From contig KB911873.1 of the NCBI GenBank assembly GCA_000383715.1, positions 24,475 through 88,474 on the forward strand: 64,000 nucleotides of DNA, read 5' to 3'. Of the stretch, positions 52,913 through 61,396 are shown one piece after another (the first letter of the stretch is position 1; every line of letters begins with the position of its first letter). The DNA comes from Verrucomicrobia bacterium SCGC AAA164-E04. GTDB taxonomy: Bacteria; Verrucomicrobiota; Verrucomicrobiia; Limisphaerales; AAA164-E04. The position numbers and the translations under genes are program-made. The notes beneath the pieces were generated by a model. It saw nothing but the letters and a program-made list of their open reading frames with translations. It did not search any database and was not told the origin of the DNA.

Positions 52913-54265
52913 ATGGAACAATTCCAATTGATATGGATTTTACTGCAAGTCGCGTTTGTCGGTTTCCTTGTCATTCTCAACGGCTTCTTTGTTGCTGCTG
53001 AATTTGCACTGGTAAAAATCCGTGATTCGCAATTAAAGCCCCTCATTAACGAAGGGAATCCGCAAGCCATCATGACGGGTAAGGTGCTCGATAATCTAGA
53101 CACCTCTCTCAGCGCTTGCCAGCTTGGAATCACTCTGGCAAGTCTGGCTCTTGGTTGGGTTGGAGAACCCGTGTTTGCCGCATTACTGGAACCTGTCATG
53201 CACGCCATGGCGATCGAATCGGAAAAGGTGCAACACATGATGGCCTTTCTTTTCGGTTTCTCCGCAATTACTTTCCTTCATATAACAGCAGGCGAACAGG
53301 CCCCGAAACTGATGGCCATCCAGAAACCGCTCCCTACTTCGCTCTGGGTGGCCAAACCACTCTGGCTGTTCTGCAAAATTTCCTACCCCTTCATTTGGGC
53401 TCTCAACAAGGCTTCAAACAGGATGCTTCACTGGGTAGGCATTGAGCCTGTTTCCGAGCATGAACTTCTGCATTCGGAGGAGGAATTACAAATGCTGATT
53501 TCTGATACACACCACCATCAGGGGGGCACCAATCTGGAGAAGGAAATCGTCTTCAATGCCATGGGACTTCGCCAGCGATTGGTCAGAGAAGTCATGCAAC
53601 CAAGAACGGAAATCATCTTACTTTCGACTGATATGTCACTTGAGGAATGCTTGACGATTACAGAAAAAGAGCGTTACTCAAGATATCCGCTTTGCGATGA
53701 ATCGGATCCCGACAAGGTCATTGGTGTGGTTCATTTCAAGGAACTCTATTCCTTACGCCACCGTCTTGACAGCGGGCTGGATTTAACGCAGATCACGCGC
53801 AAGATCCTTCACTTTTCGGAAACTTCACGACTGGAAAGAGCTCTTAGATTGTTCCTCAAACATCGACTCCATCTTGCCATGGTGGTTGATGAATATGGTT
53901 CCACCGTCGGCATGATCACTCTGGAGGATATCCTGGAAGAACTCGTCGGTGAAATTCAGGACGAATTCGACCAGGAGCAACCTCTGATCATACGGCATGG
54001 CGAAGGGAGTTATGACATCATGGGCTTGCTCCCACTGCATGAACTGTCGGAATTAATCGAGACAAACATTCAGGAAGAAGGCATCAATACGGTCAGTGGA
54101 TGGATGACTCACAAACTGGGGGAATTCCCTGAAATTGGCGATGTTGTCGAAGAAGAGAATTATATCTTGAAAGTACTCGAAGTAGATAACCATCGCATCG
54201 AACGGTTGCACTTGAAACTCTCAGCAAAGTCGCGTGTTTCAGATCAGGGTGGAAGAGGCCGATAA
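52913..54265 (+). CDS. CNNM/CorC-type membrane protein 3 (DUF21-CBS-CorC)
   Basis: Third tandem paralogue, 450 residues, five bases after the second. The DUF21 domain starts NGFFVAAEFALVKIRDSQLK and includes LDTSLSACQLGITLASLALGWVGEP, a strongly conserved family block. The CBS pair runs from VREVMQPRTEIILLSTDM to GMITLEDILEELVGEIQDEF. The CorC domain includes GEGSYDIMGLLPL. Substrate assignment to Mg, Co or another ion is not possible from sequence. Confidence 0.92.
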   Translation: MEQFQLIWILLQVAFVGFLVILNGFFVAAEFALVKIRDSQLKPLINEGNPQAIMTGKVLDNLDTSLSACQLGITLASLALGWVGEPVFAALLEPVMHAMAIESEKVQHMMAFLFGFSAITFLHITAGEQAPKLMAIQKPLPTSLWVAKPLWLFCKISYPFIWALNKASNRMLHWVGIEPVSEHELLHSEEELQMLISDTHHHQGGTNLEKEIVFNAMGLRQRLVREVMQPRTEIILLSTDMSLEECLTITEKERYSRYPLCDESDPDKVIGVVHFKELYSLRHRLDSGLDLTQITRKILHFSETSRLERALRLFLKHRLHLAMVVDEYGSTVGMITLEDILEELVGEIQDEFDQEQPLIIRHGEGSYDIMGLLPLHELSELIETNIQEEGINTVSGWMTHKLGEFPEIGDVVEEENYILKVLEVDNHRIERLHLKLSAKSRVSDQGGRGR

Positions 54266-54513
54266 CATCATCCGATGACAAACAACCAAAACCTCATGAG
54301 ATAATTAATGGGCGGGTCGGTATGAAATGTTGGAGATGTTCAAGAATTGCCGTAAAGAAAGTCATTGCCCGTAATTTCACTCTGACATGTGATTACACCC
54401 TAAGCGGCAAGCAGGCCCCTCTTGCGAGCGAAATGGGATACGCGCCCCAATAGCCAAACCCAAAAAAACAGGGAAGCCATCTTGTGAACACTTCTCCCAT
54501 GGCAAAGAACGGA

Positions 54514-55221
54514 TTACCACAAGTATGTATCCGATTCACCAAAACGATCCAGAAATTGGCCGCTTTTTTCGAGAGTTAATTGGCGGATCGTCTTTTCCAT
54601 TTGAGTGGCTGCTTCTTTTGAATCAAGATCCGCTTGTGAGCCTCCCATATCAGTACTTACCCAACCAGGACTCAGCGCAACGACCGTCAGATTCTGATCA
54701 AAAAATTCATTGGCTAACCCTCGAGTCATATGATTTTGTGCGGCTTTGGAAGCCCCGTAGCAGTAACGACGACCTTCGCGCTTGGTGATCGATGACGCAC
54801 CTGAGGAAATATTCACAATACGTCCATTCGAACTTTTTTTGAGAAAAGGCAAACAGGCTTGAGTCACCATAGCAGTCCCTAGGAGGTTGACTGAGAATGC
54901 TTCATGAAACCAGGAAGGCTTGAGTGATTCAAACGGCGTATCGGTAGGTTCGGGAAATACACCTGCATTGTTGACCAATACATCGATGCGGGAAAAAGAT
55001 TGAGCAATAGATCGAAATGCTTTTTGAACCAAGTCTTCTCTTGAAACATCCAATTCAATTTTGTGACACGATGAGTCACAATTTGATCTTAACGTTCCAA
55101 TCTCGCCTTTAACCTTGCGTTGACATGCAATCACATTCCAACCTTGATCAAGACAAATATCCAGCAAAGAGGCACCAATGCCTCTACTGGTTCCGGTAAT
55201 CAATATCGTTCCCCGACTCAT
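54514..55221 (-). CDS. Short-chain dehydrogenase/reductase
   Basis: NAD(P)-dependent Rossmann enzyme of the classical SDR group. The ATG at 55221 gives 235 residues starting MSRGTILITGTSRGIGASLL, the TGxxxGIG cofactor motif. NNAG is present, and the catalytic Ser-Tyr-Lys set is in NISSGASS and YCYGASKAAQ. The C-terminal part (SPGWVSTDMGG) resembles carbonyl-reductase or sniffer-like SDRs. The frame is open upstream to 55305 without homology. Substrate unknown. It follows the gamma-glutamyltransferase gene on the same strand. Confidence 0.9.
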   Translation of the reverse strand: MSRGTILITGTSRGIGASLLDICLDQGWNVIACQRKVKGEIGTLRSNCDSSCHKIELDVSREDLVQKAFRSIAQSFSRIDVLVNNAGVFPEPTDTPFESLKPSWFHEAFSVNLLGTAMVTQACLPFLKKSSNGRIVNISSGASSITKREGRRYCYGASKAAQNHMTRGLANEFFDQNLTVVALSPGWVSTDMGGSQADLDSKEAATQMEKTIRQLTLEKSGQFLDRFGESDTYLW

Positions 55222-55323
55222 ATGCTTCCACCCACAATGAAAAAGAAAATCCAACAAGAGCTGGTGTCCTGAGCGCCTTAAGCACAGCGGACGTGAAAAA
55301 AACAAAAAACGAACACACTCGAT

Positions 55324-57225
55324 TCACCACGCGATGCCATAATCATCCCCATGGTCACTTGCTCCCCCCCAAAAAGTCCCGTGTTTTTGATCAAAATAAA
55401 TTGCGGTAATCGGCCCTGAAGTGCGTTCATCGAAATCGAGACGATAACCCATTTTCTCCAATTCATTCCTAACCCATGGTGGAACTTCCTTGTGAAGCGT
55501 GAGTTTACCGGGCTCGAATTCATGCTCACCAAAAGATGCACGCATCTGATAACTGGTCATGTTCGGTGCTTCACTAGCTTCTTGAACATTCATTCCAAAA
55601 TCCATCATGTTAATGAGAAACTGCACCAGGTTCTGCTCCTGGGTATCCCCTCCCTGCACGCCAAAGGCAAGGAATGGCTCCCCGTTTTTCAAAGCGATCG
55701 TAGGCGTCAACGTCGCTCGCGGACGTTTACCTGGTTCAACCACATTGTAAGGACCATCCTCTGGCAGCAGCACGAAACTCTGCATGCGTTGACTCATCCC
55801 GATCCCGGTCTTCCCCGCGATGCATGCCGGCAGCCAGCCACCGCTGGGCGTAATGGAAACAATCCAACCGTTTTTGTCGGCCGCCTGAATAGTGGTTGTT
55901 CCAGCTCGAAAATCACGATGATACTGATCCCAATAGGCGGCTGAATCACCTCTTTGCAGCCTACGTTGTGGACGTAACCAACGATCCAATTCGCGTTGAA
56001 ATGGATGCGGTTTCCCCAGGAAGCCGAAGGGATCTCCAGGCGCAGCCAAAGGATCATTTTGAAATGGGTTGATTCCTCTTAATCGATCCATAGCGTATTC
56101 CTTGGAAAGCAATACCTCAAGGGGTTCAACGGGGGCAAAATAAGGATCTCCATAGTAAAAATCTCTATCCGCAAACGCCAGGTTCATGACTTGATACAAG
56201 GTGTGAATGTATCGACTACTGTTCAAACCCATCGCTTGCAAATCCAATGGCTCCAGCATATTCAAGATCTGCAACATACAAGGCCCTTGAACCCATGAGG
56301 TGAGTTTAAATACTTCCACTTCATGATACCGAGTGGAGACAGGTTCCTCGATGAGAGCCTTCCAATTGGCCAGATCAGCCGCCGTGTGCAAACCGCCCTG
56401 CTCTCTGGATCCACGAATAAATTCCTCAGCGATGTCTCCTCGATAAAACCGATCATTCGCAGCCAGGATGGACTCCTTGCGTGACTTGCCTCTGATCAGC
56501 GCACGCTTCTCTGCAAGCACAAGCTTCTCGAGCGTTGCATGAAGGTCCGGCTGACGAAAAATTTCGCCCGGTTTGGGTGCCTCATATGGTTCACCCAGAT
56601 GTGGAAGAAAGACTGCTTTGGAATAAGGCCACATTTTCAAGGATTCCTTGGAGGTTTCGATCCACTCAGAGGTTCCCGCTTCCATAGGGTAACCTTCGGC
56701 CATTTGAATGGCAGGCTCCAACACCTCTTCCAGGGACATCGTGCCATACTCCGCAAGCATTAACATCAGCCCGCCCGGCGTCCCGGGAGTCACGGCCGAA
56801 AGAGGGCCCTCTCCCGGCGGATAACGCATACCTCGCTTGAGAAAAAATTCTGCAGTTGCCCCTGTTGGAGCGACTCCGAGCGCATTGATCCCAATGATTT
56901 TTTTTAGCTTCGGATGATACACCAGCGCCTGGGTTTCCCCCCCCCAGCTCAAGGCGTCGTGCATGGTACAAGTCGCCGCCAGCATAGCGCAGGCCGCATC
57001 AACCGCATTTCCTCCCCTAGCAAAAACCTGGGCCCCCGCACTGGCCGCGAGTGGTTTTCCTGTGATGGCAATCCAGTGTTGACCATGCAGGATCGGTTTG
57101 TGCGGTTTGGATGCTGCGCGTGGACTGACAGGAATGAATAAAAGAACCAGTAGAAGAATGAGGATACATTTACTTTTCAGCAATAAAGCGTTACATACTG
57201 GTGATTGAAAAAAACCCGTAACCAT
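55324..57225 (-). CDS. Gamma-glutamyltransferase family protein, exported
   Basis: N-terminal-nucleophile hydrolase family protein of 633 residues with a signal-like segment (CILILLLVLLFIPVSPRAAS, residues 20-39). The family start GGNAVDAACAMLAATC is seen. The predicted nucleophile threonine is in AGTTTIQAADKNGWIVSITPSGG, where self-cleavage would occur. PRATLTPTIALKNGEPFLAFG and QVQGGDTQEQNLVQFLINMMDFG-like motifs belong to the small subunit. Members act on glutathione or other gamma-glutamyl and cephalosporin-type amides. The nine-G tract (plus C9 at 56937-56945) stays in frame. Confidence 0.88.
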   Translation of the reverse strand: MVTGFFQSPVCNALLLKSKCILILLLVLLFIPVSPRAASKPHKPILHGQHWIAITGKPLAASAGAQVFARGGNAVDAACAMLAATCTMHDALSWGGETQALVYHPKLKKIIGINALGVAPTGATAEFFLKRGMRYPPGEGPLSAVTPGTPGGLMLMLAEYGTMSLEEVLEPAIQMAEGYPMEAGTSEWIETSKESLKMWPYSKAVFLPHLGEPYEAPKPGEIFRQPDLHATLEKLVLAEKRALIRGKSRKESILAANDRFYRGDIAEEFIRGSREQGGLHTAADLANWKALIEEPVSTRYHEVEVFKLTSWVQGPCMLQILNMLEPLDLQAMGLNSSRYIHTLYQVMNLAFADRDFYYGDPYFAPVEPLEVLLSKEYAMDRLRGINPFQNDPLAAPGDPFGFLGKPHPFQRELDRWLRPQRRLQRGDSAAYWDQYHRDFRAGTTTIQAADKNGWIVSITPSGGWLPACIAGKTGIGMSQRMQSFVLLPEDGPYNVVEPGKRPRATLTPTIALKNGEPFLAFGVQGGDTQEQNLVQFLINMMDFGMNVQEASEAPNMTSYQMRASFGEHEFEPGKLTLHKEVPPWVRNELEKMGYRLDFDERTSGPITAIYFDQKHGTFWGGASDHGDDYGIAW

Positions 57226-57308
57226 CCCCTTATCATGTCGTTTTCTGACGAGGGACCAAGGATATTTTAAAATTCAGAAATGGCAGAACAGAATATTTCC
57301 GCAAGGGC

Positions 57309-58484
57309 TCACGCCTTTTTCCTGAGACGCCACCGGGCAACGAACATTCCGTTCGATTTCCATTGATCTGGCTGAACAGTATAACCATGAACAGGCTTCC
57401 CAAAATCAAGTTCACATACTTCGGGCACTGCTGGTTTGGTGCCATCCCAAGTCCAGGGCTCCATTTCTGGAAAGGCTTTTTCAAAACGTCGCATGACACG
57501 TGTCGTTTCCTGCTTGGTCAGCGTACAGACTGAGTAGACTAATTTACCTCCGGGTTTCAGGCGTGCGACAGCGGACTCAAGTAACTTGAATTGAAGCTCC
57601 ATCAACTCTTTCACATCCTCAAAGGTAGTGGTCCAGCGCGCGTTCGGATTCCTCTGCCAGGTTCCCAAACCACTGCAAGGTGCATCCAATAAAATACCGT
57701 CAAATGGCTTGCGAAAAGGCGGCTTGGATTTCCCGTCCCAGAGTGCCGATTGATAATTGAAAATCTTGGCACGAGCCGCACGACGTTTCAACCGCTGTAA
57801 TCGCCAGGCAGCTCGATCCGTGGCCCAGACACAGCCTTTTTGCTGAAGTAAATCAGCCAGATGAACCGTCTTGCCCCCCTCACCCGCACACATGTCCCAC
57901 CAGTTTTCTCCAGGTTCAGGCTGACAGAAATTCCCAACAAATTGGGATGCAAGATCCTGAATCTCAAAGTGACCATGCTGGAAATGGGGCATTTGAAAGA
58001 GATCTTCCTTACCGAAATATCGGAACGAGTTGCGCCAGCACCCCTCGCCGGCAGGTTGCAGCTCCTTTTTCATGGCCAGTTCTACACGCTTCCCAGATGC
58101 CTTCGGAGCACGCAGCCAAAGCGTGACCGGCCGTTGAATCTGGCAGAGCCATTCCCGAGTTACCTTCATTGTTTCAGCGGTCCACTCAGGCACGACCTTT
58201 CGAAGCACTTCGGACTTAATCTTCCCGGCGTAGGATAGAAAGTCCGAGTCCAGTTCACGGGCCATGCGCACCTGACGATTTAATGTCCGCTCTGCATCCA
58301 AGCAACCTTTCCAGCGAAAATATGTGTAAACACGCTCCACCACGGCCGCTTTGTGACGAGGAAGCATTTCCTTCTCGTTCTTTAAGGCTTGCCTCAATAG
58401 CTGATCGGCGGGATGCCTGGCATCACATTGCTCAATGATTTCATCGGCCAATGCCGTGATACCGTTTTTTTTGCGTTTGGACAT
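57309..58484 (-). CDS. RNA cytosine-5 methyltransferase (RsmB/NOL1/NSUN-like)
   Basis: SAM-dependent methyltransferase of 391 residues. An N-terminal helical region of NusB-like character precedes the catalytic domain, with WWDMCAGEGGKTVHLA (SAM loop), LDAPCSGLGTWQRNPNARW (motif IV, Cys) and YSVCTLTKQETTRV (motif VI, Cys). The motif VI cysteine is the usual nucleophile of RNA m5C methyltransferases. The target may be 16S rRNA or tRNA; it cannot be told from sequence. It follows the TPMT-like gene after seven bases, so they form an operon. Confidence 0.88.
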   Translation of the reverse strand: MSKRKKNGITALADEIIEQCDARHPADQLLRQALKNEKEMLPRHKAAVVERVYTYFRWKGCLDAERTLNRQVRMARELDSDFLSYAGKIKSEVLRKVVPEWTAETMKVTREWLCQIQRPVTLWLRAPKASGKRVELAMKKELQPAGEGCWRNSFRYFGKEDLFQMPHFQHGHFEIQDLASQFVGNFCQPEPGENWWDMCAGEGGKTVHLADLLQQKGCVWATDRAAWRLQRLKRRAARAKIFNYQSALWDGKSKPPFRKPFDGILLDAPCSGLGTWQRNPNARWTTTFEDVKELMELQFKLLESAVARLKPGGKLVYSVCTLTKQETTRVMRRFEKAFPEMEPWTWDGTKPAVPEVCELDFGKPVHGYTVQPDQWKSNGMFVARWRLRKKA

Positions 58485-58490
58485 AGTTTG

Positions 58491-59075
58491 TTAATTTGGT
58501 TTTTGCCACCAAAACATACGTTCCAACCCCTTACGATTCGGATAAGACCGCGGCACCCATTCTTTGACTAATTCGAAATCGGTTGAAAATCGGTTGAAGA
58601 CCTCATCTCGGGTCGTGCCAAAAGGCGGTCCGTCTTCATCTGGAATCAGATAATGAACCGCCAGCAGGAATCCACTTGGCTTGATCCAACGTTTCATGGC
58701 CTCCAGATAATCGGGGCGGCGTTCAGGCTTGATGGCACAATAGAACGTATGTTCGAAGACCCAATCAAAAGGTAACTTCGGAGAATCATCGAGGAAATTC
58801 GCAGATTCAAAAGAGCATGCATGCGGTTGGTCACTGGCATTGGCGCGCGCGCCTTCCACTGCAGTGGGAGCAAGGTCAACCCCAGTGACTTGAAAACCTT
58901 TCGCAGCCCAAGCCAGCGCATCGTGCCCCATGCCGCAACCCGGCACACATACAGAACCCAGATCAAGCCTGTGCTGATCTTGAAGAAAATCCACCAACCC
59001 TGGAGACGGCTCCCCCTTGTCCCAAGGAGTATCCTTTTTCTGATAACAATCTTCCCAATGCTCCAAAGCGCTCAT
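58491..59075 (-). CDS. TPMT-like class I SAM methyltransferase
   Basis: Protein of 194 residues from the ATG at 59075; a TTG at 59105 would add ten. It starts HWEDCYQKKDTPWDKGEPSP, typical of thiopurine-S-methyltransferase relatives. It continues with VCVPGCGMGHDALAWAAKGFQVTGVDLAPTAVEGA (SAM motif I) and ends YPNRKGLERMFWWQK. Bacterial members methylate thiols, selenium or tellurium compounds, or halides. The actual substrate is open. Confidence 0.88.
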   Translation of the reverse strand: MSALEHWEDCYQKKDTPWDKGEPSPGLVDFLQDQHRLDLGSVCVPGCGMGHDALAWAAKGFQVTGVDLAPTAVEGARANASDQPHACSFESANFLDDSPKLPFDWVFEHTFYCAIKPERRPDYLEAMKRWIKPSGFLLAVHYLIPDEDGPPFGTTRDEVFNRFSTDFELVKEWVPRSYPNRKGLERMFWWQKPN

Positions 59076-59343
59076 GCTGGCCACACCATCTGGATTCTCA
59101 GCCAAAGATCAAGTTCAATCGGTGTCTTAAAACTTTAGAATCCCGAAAGCTCCAGATTTTCAAGCCATATGGATCAATCTTAATTTGGAATGCACCCTGA
59201 AGGATGCTTACCAGAAGCGAAGCAATCCGAACATAAGCATCAGCGTGGAAGGAATTGCCAGAGACGAGGAATCATCTATTGCGATTCATGATCCGCCCAG
59301 TCGACCTGCAGGCTTATGCCTGAACTCCGGAGGGCTTGTCGCT

Positions 59344-59493
59344 TCAATCCCTGTCGTCGCTTGTTATGTCTTCGTTGAGACGCCGGAACAGACGTTTGAG
59401 ATCACGAAACCCACCGATGCTTACCCATACGGACATAAGTGCAAAAATGGATATGGAGAGAAAAAAAAGAATGGTCCAGAGTATTTGCCACAT
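59344..59493 (-). CDS. Small one-helix protein downstream of the SSS symporter
   Basis: Protein of 49 residues from the ATG at 59493; the frame is open to 59595 inside the symporter gene. One transmembrane helix (WQILWTILFFLSISIFALMSVWVSIGGF) is followed by a basic, then acidic tail (RDLKRLFRRLNEDITSDDRD). It begins 41 bases after the symporter stop on the same strand. Tiny membrane proteins in this position are known beside SSS symporters in PVC bacteria, so a subunit role is plausible but unproven. Confidence 0.65.
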   Translation of the reverse strand: MWQILWTILFFLSISIFALMSVWVSIGGFRDLKRLFRRLNEDITSDDRD

Positions 59494-59533
59494 ATTGTTG
59501 ATCTTTCTTGTAAAAGGTTCCTTGAGCCAAATG

Positions 59534-61126
59534 CTATACGGCAGCAGCCTGGGCTGTTTTAGGTTTGTCTGGAAAAATAAGTGATCCAAGCACAAAGACC
59601 ACCACGGTTAAAGCAACAGTGGATAAACCAATTTGATCGGCAGTCATGGTCTGGCGAACCATTTCACCGGTCTCTGCATCCACCACTTTGAGGCCCACAA
59701 GCCGCTGGACAGGGTCAAGCCCCAGAACAGCCGTCAATCCGCTTAACAAAGCCATGAAAGCGCCGTTTGAGCTGGCTCCTTTCCAGTAGAGACCTCCGAC
59801 CAATAATGAAAATGCGCCTGTAAAATAAATGGCGCCCGTCACCGACATGTAATCCCAGATATCGTCATTACCCTCGTAAACAAGCCCCCAGTATAGGATG
59901 TAAAGCCCTATGACCACGATAAGAATACGGGTCCATTTAATCCGACTGGCAGTCGAAAATTCCTTGCCCATGATAGGAGCAATCACATCCTGGGTAATGA
60001 CCGAGCTCCAGCACAGCAGGTAGCTGTCATGGGTAGACATGAAAGCCGCAATCATGGCTGCAGTAATAATGCCAATCAACCCCGCAGGAAGTATCCGACC
60101 GAGAAAAATCGGCATGGCATAAAGATTATTCACCTCCGTGACCGAGGAATCGGCAGGAAAAAAGATTGCCTTAAGATCAGGAGCCATGGTCATGATGAAG
60201 ACAAAGGCGCAAATACCCCAAAAACTGGGAATAAGAAATCGAATCATGAAGGAAACAGAAGACCACATATACTGTCTCTTCACCGCTTGAGGACTTTCCA
60301 TTGCCAAGGCACGAGCTACGGCGGTAGGCCAGATGGCACAGCTCACGAGTCCAGCCGTAAAAAACATCCACATGACATAGGAGGCGCCAAAACCACCTCC
60401 CTCCGCCAAGGGGTTCATGCTGGAAACCCCTTTCAAGGCTTGAACGGTTTCCATGATCTGCCCCCATCCCATTTTATTGAGGCAAATCAAAGTAGTAACA
60501 ACCATTCCGAACGATAAGACCACGAACTGAATGTAGTCCGTAACGACCACCGAAATCATCCCACCAAGCACAGTGTAAATGAGCACAAGAACCAGAAGGA
60601 CCGTCATGACGGCAGGCAGGGCACGACTGTCCTGCGACATGCCAGTGATACCCACAATGAACATGGATCCTACTTTGAGGAACAATCCCATGTTCAGTAT
60701 GCCCCCCAGAGTAAGCATGATCCCCCCCAGGATGCGCGTTTTGCGATCGAATCGTTTTTCGTAAAATTCAGGAATGGTCAAGACTTCCATCTCCCTCAAT
60801 CGGCAAACAATGAATCCGGTCACACCAACGATGAAAGTGACAATCATGGCAGCGAGGGCAATATGGAAGGTTGCAAACCCTTCCTTGAACCCTTTCTGAG
60901 CGTTATACATGACCGTGATAAGCCCCATTTCAGTACCGGTCATTGTCGCTACTCCCAACCATGTCCCGATGGCACGGCCAGCCCCGAGATACGTCGTCAT
61001 GTTACGCACGTATTTTTTAACAAACAGACCGATGACAACGGAAATGGACAGATAGATGACGACAATCACCCAGTCAAAGGAGGTGAAATTGGTACGGCTC
61101 AACGCCTGTGTGAATTCAGTTCCCAT
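59534..61126 (-). CDS. Sodium:solute symporter (SSS family)
   Basis: LeuT-fold symporter of 530 residues with about 13 hydrophobic segments. Family features include TTYLGAGRAIGTWLGVATMTGTEMGLIT near residues 44-71. LTIPEFYEKRFDRKTRILGG and the conserved YTVLGGMISVVVTDYIQFVVLSFG (SSS signature region) follow. The substrate could be a sugar, organic acid, proline or pantothenate-like compound. No catabolic genes adjoin it. The start ATG at 61126 is the first in the frame, and the gene is divergent from the orphan membrane protein at 61397. Confidence 0.93.
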   Translation of the reverse strand: MGTEFTQALSRTNFTSFDWVIVVIYLSISVVIGLFVKKYVRNMTTYLGAGRAIGTWLGVATMTGTEMGLITVMYNAQKGFKEGFATFHIALAAMIVTFIVGVTGFIVCRLREMEVLTIPEFYEKRFDRKTRILGGIMLTLGGILNMGLFLKVGSMFIVGITGMSQDSRALPAVMTVLLVLVLIYTVLGGMISVVVTDYIQFVVLSFGMVVTTLICLNKMGWGQIMETVQALKGVSSMNPLAEGGGFGASYVMWMFFTAGLVSCAIWPTAVARALAMESPQAVKRQYMWSSVSFMIRFLIPSFWGICAFVFIMTMAPDLKAIFFPADSSVTEVNNLYAMPIFLGRILPAGLIGIITAAMIAAFMSTHDSYLLCWSSVITQDVIAPIMGKEFSTASRIKWTRILIVVIGLYILYWGLVYEGNDDIWDYMSVTGAIYFTGAFSLLVGGLYWKGASSNGAFMALLSGLTAVLGLDPVQRLVGLKVVDAETGEMVRQTMTADQIGLSTVALTVVVFVLGSLIFPDKPKTAQAAAV

Positions 61127-61396
61127 ATTGAAGTTTTAATATCTTCCATGATCTCAGCCAAAAGACCAGCTTGATTTTACGCAGCGATAGCACTCAACTG
61201 GCTTGCAATGTTTTTTTATCTGGCCGATCGGGCATGAGCACTTACTTCAAGACTGTCTATTCCAAATGCCACCTGCAATCAATGGCCTTGAGCCCCCACG
61301 TCATTGGGGACACAAGCTTTAAATCCAATTCATCTTTGAGGTGCCTGCTTGCCAAAGGGCGTATTGGACATTATAAGAGACGCACTCCTAATAGTG
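61127..61396. other. Divergent intergenic region at the symporter
   Basis: About 270 bases separating the symporter from the next plus-strand gene. It contains a T7 tract and the 8-bp palindrome CCGATCGG near 61224. Both are short and could be chance; no convincing promoter pair or small gene is seen. Confidence 0.4.

Noticed and set aside
54460..54500. Minus-strand hairpin plus T7 after the SDR gene as a terminator
   Set aside because: The stem has only six pairs with a two-base bulge and a large loop; too weak to list as a feature, though it may contribute to termination.
56937..56945. C9 tract in the gamma-glutamyltransferase gene as a frameshift or contingency site
   Set aside because: The reading frame and homology continue correctly across the tract, so nothing is broken there.
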